DNA of 64,000 bases from Paraescarpia echinospica (lineage: Eukaryota > Annelida > Polychaeta > Sabellida > Siboglinidae). The stretch lies in the NCBI GenBank assembly GCA_020002185.1, contig CM034534.1, positions 68,976,946 to 69,040,945 on the forward strand, written 5' to 3'. Below the pieces are notes generated by a model. The model saw only the letters and a list, made by a program, of their open reading frames with translations, was not told the origin of the DNA and ran no database searches. Positions 63,124 through 64,000 of the stretch are shown here, piece by piece; position 1 is the first letter of the stretch; each line of letters starts with the position of its first letter. The position numbers were made by a program, and so were the translations under genes.

Positions 63124-64000
63124 TAGATTTAACAAGATTTAACAAGATTGCCACCCAGAGAATTAACTCTAGGTGGCAGGTGGACAAGGAAGCCCTTTGG
63201 CTTATCTAGAGTCCGACCCTTTTATTTATGTGTATCCCGCCCGTCTGAGGTATGTGTCGATTTTATTTTTAAACATATTCACGCTACTAGCACCCACACA
63301 ATCAGCAAGTAATCTGTTCCATTCATTTACAGTCCTTTGTGAAAATGAAAACTTTCTTATATCCAATCTACTCTGCTCCTTTGCTAATGCAAGTTCATGT
63401 CCTCTAGTCCTTTTATCTTTCTTAACTGAGAAAAACATATTTCTATCAATATTTTCATAATCCTTCAATATTTTAAACACTTCTATCTGATCTCCTCTCA
63501 ATCTCCTGGTCTCTAGTGTTGTTTAAACCGCATTTTTTTAGGCGTATTTCGTAACTAAGATCCCTCAGATTTTGTATCATTTTAGTTGCTCTCCTCCGCA
63601 CTCTTTCTAGCATATCTGTCCTTCCTGCGATATGGCCTCCACGCTTGAATACAATATTCTAAATGAGGCCTAACTATTGTTTTGTACAGCGGTATTATTA
63701 GCTCTTTTTCCTTATACGTTATGTTTCGCCTAATTAATCCAAGAATTTGATTTCCCTTTGAAGCTGCAATTCCGCACTGCTCTGAAACCTTCATATCAGC
63801 ACTAATGGTTAACCCTAAGTCCCTTTCTTTTACATTAGTACTTAGTACAGTACCCCCATTGTATATTCTACTTCTTCGTTCCCATGTCCTGTGTGGAGGC
63901 ATTTACATTTCCCAAAATTGAACAGCATTTGCCACTTTTCAGACCATTTGATCAACCTGTCAAGATCATCTTGTAAATGCTGTCTATCTCCATCACTTTT
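63124..64000 (-). mobile_element. Second copy of the CR1 family, 3' end, continues past the window
   Basis: Same 3' terminus (two TTGTTAAATC units), 3' untranslated region and RT C-terminus as 45154-46040, differing at few positions. Frames: 63501-63226 (LRGDQIEVFKILKDYENID..) and 63902-63582 (RPHLEYCIQAWRPYRRKD). A frameshift near 63520 and a small deletion near 63618 are private to this copy. Confidence 0.92.

Overview
This is eukaryotic (invertebrate metazoan) genomic DNA. The evidence is introns with GT..AG borders, microsatellites and minisatellites, a tRNA-derived SINE, many animal-type non-LTR retrotransposons, a Penelope-like fragment, and exons of animal genes (RRP5/PDCD11 3' end, CLCA 5' end). 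The background is AT-rich. The species cannot be named from sequence alone; a marine invertebrate such as a mollusc or lancelet is a guess.

Layout. 0-2.1 kb: Penelope-like fragment and an L2/CR1-type RT fragment (- strand). 2.6-5.5 kb: last two exons of PDCD11/RRP5 (+), each preceded by a diverged copy of the same ~385 bp intronic sequence. 6.5-7.2 kb: decayed C-terminal piece of a Polinton-type integrase with chromodomain. 7.3-8.1 kb: two minisatellites. 8154-12191: complete ~4.0 kb non-LTR element (-) with a 7-bp target duplication. 12.5-14.1 kb: CRE-containing duplicated repeat and an RTE-like fragment (-). 14.95-16.7 kb: CLCA-like 5' exons (+). 16.8-17.0 kb: SINE. 17.06-37.0 kb: an RTE-like element (+) split by a complete Polinton/Maverick.

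The Polinton (17756-34426, 16,671 bp) is the centrepiece. It has ~270-320 bp terminal inverted repeats and a perfect 6-bp target duplication (CAGGTA). Removing it with one copy of CAGGTA restores the reading frame of the interrupted endonuclease. It carries, on +, packaging ATPase, a small basic protein, a conserved 223-aa protein, a 31-codon membrane peptide, DDE integrase, a membrane protein, single-jelly-roll minor capsid protein, a pVI/pX-like protein, double-jelly-roll major capsid protein and an adenain-like protease. On - it carries a protein-primed-type PolB with N-terminal zinc fingers, an accessory protein and an RPA-like OB-fold protein. A spliced-looking + strand gene lies near the right end. 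Most core genes carry one or a few lesions (frameshifts or nonsense codons), so this copy is a young but defective virus-like element. It is visibly more GC-rich than its surroundings.

37-64 kb is mostly retroelements: an AACGTT-rich tandem repeat; an L1-type ORF1 pseudogene; a 5'-truncated RTE-like insertion (39392-41576) with a 12-bp target duplication; an AT-rich EN-RT pseudogene; a nearly full-length CR1 (- strand, 45.15-49.3 kb) whose ORF1 ends in T TTA AAC directly before its stop, with ORF2 in the -1 frame; a 51-bp minisatellite open on both strands; a HIRAN-like gene fragment; a spliced transposase-derived pseudogene; a 5'-truncated element with an intact 799-codon ORF; and a second copy of the CR1 family running off the window end.
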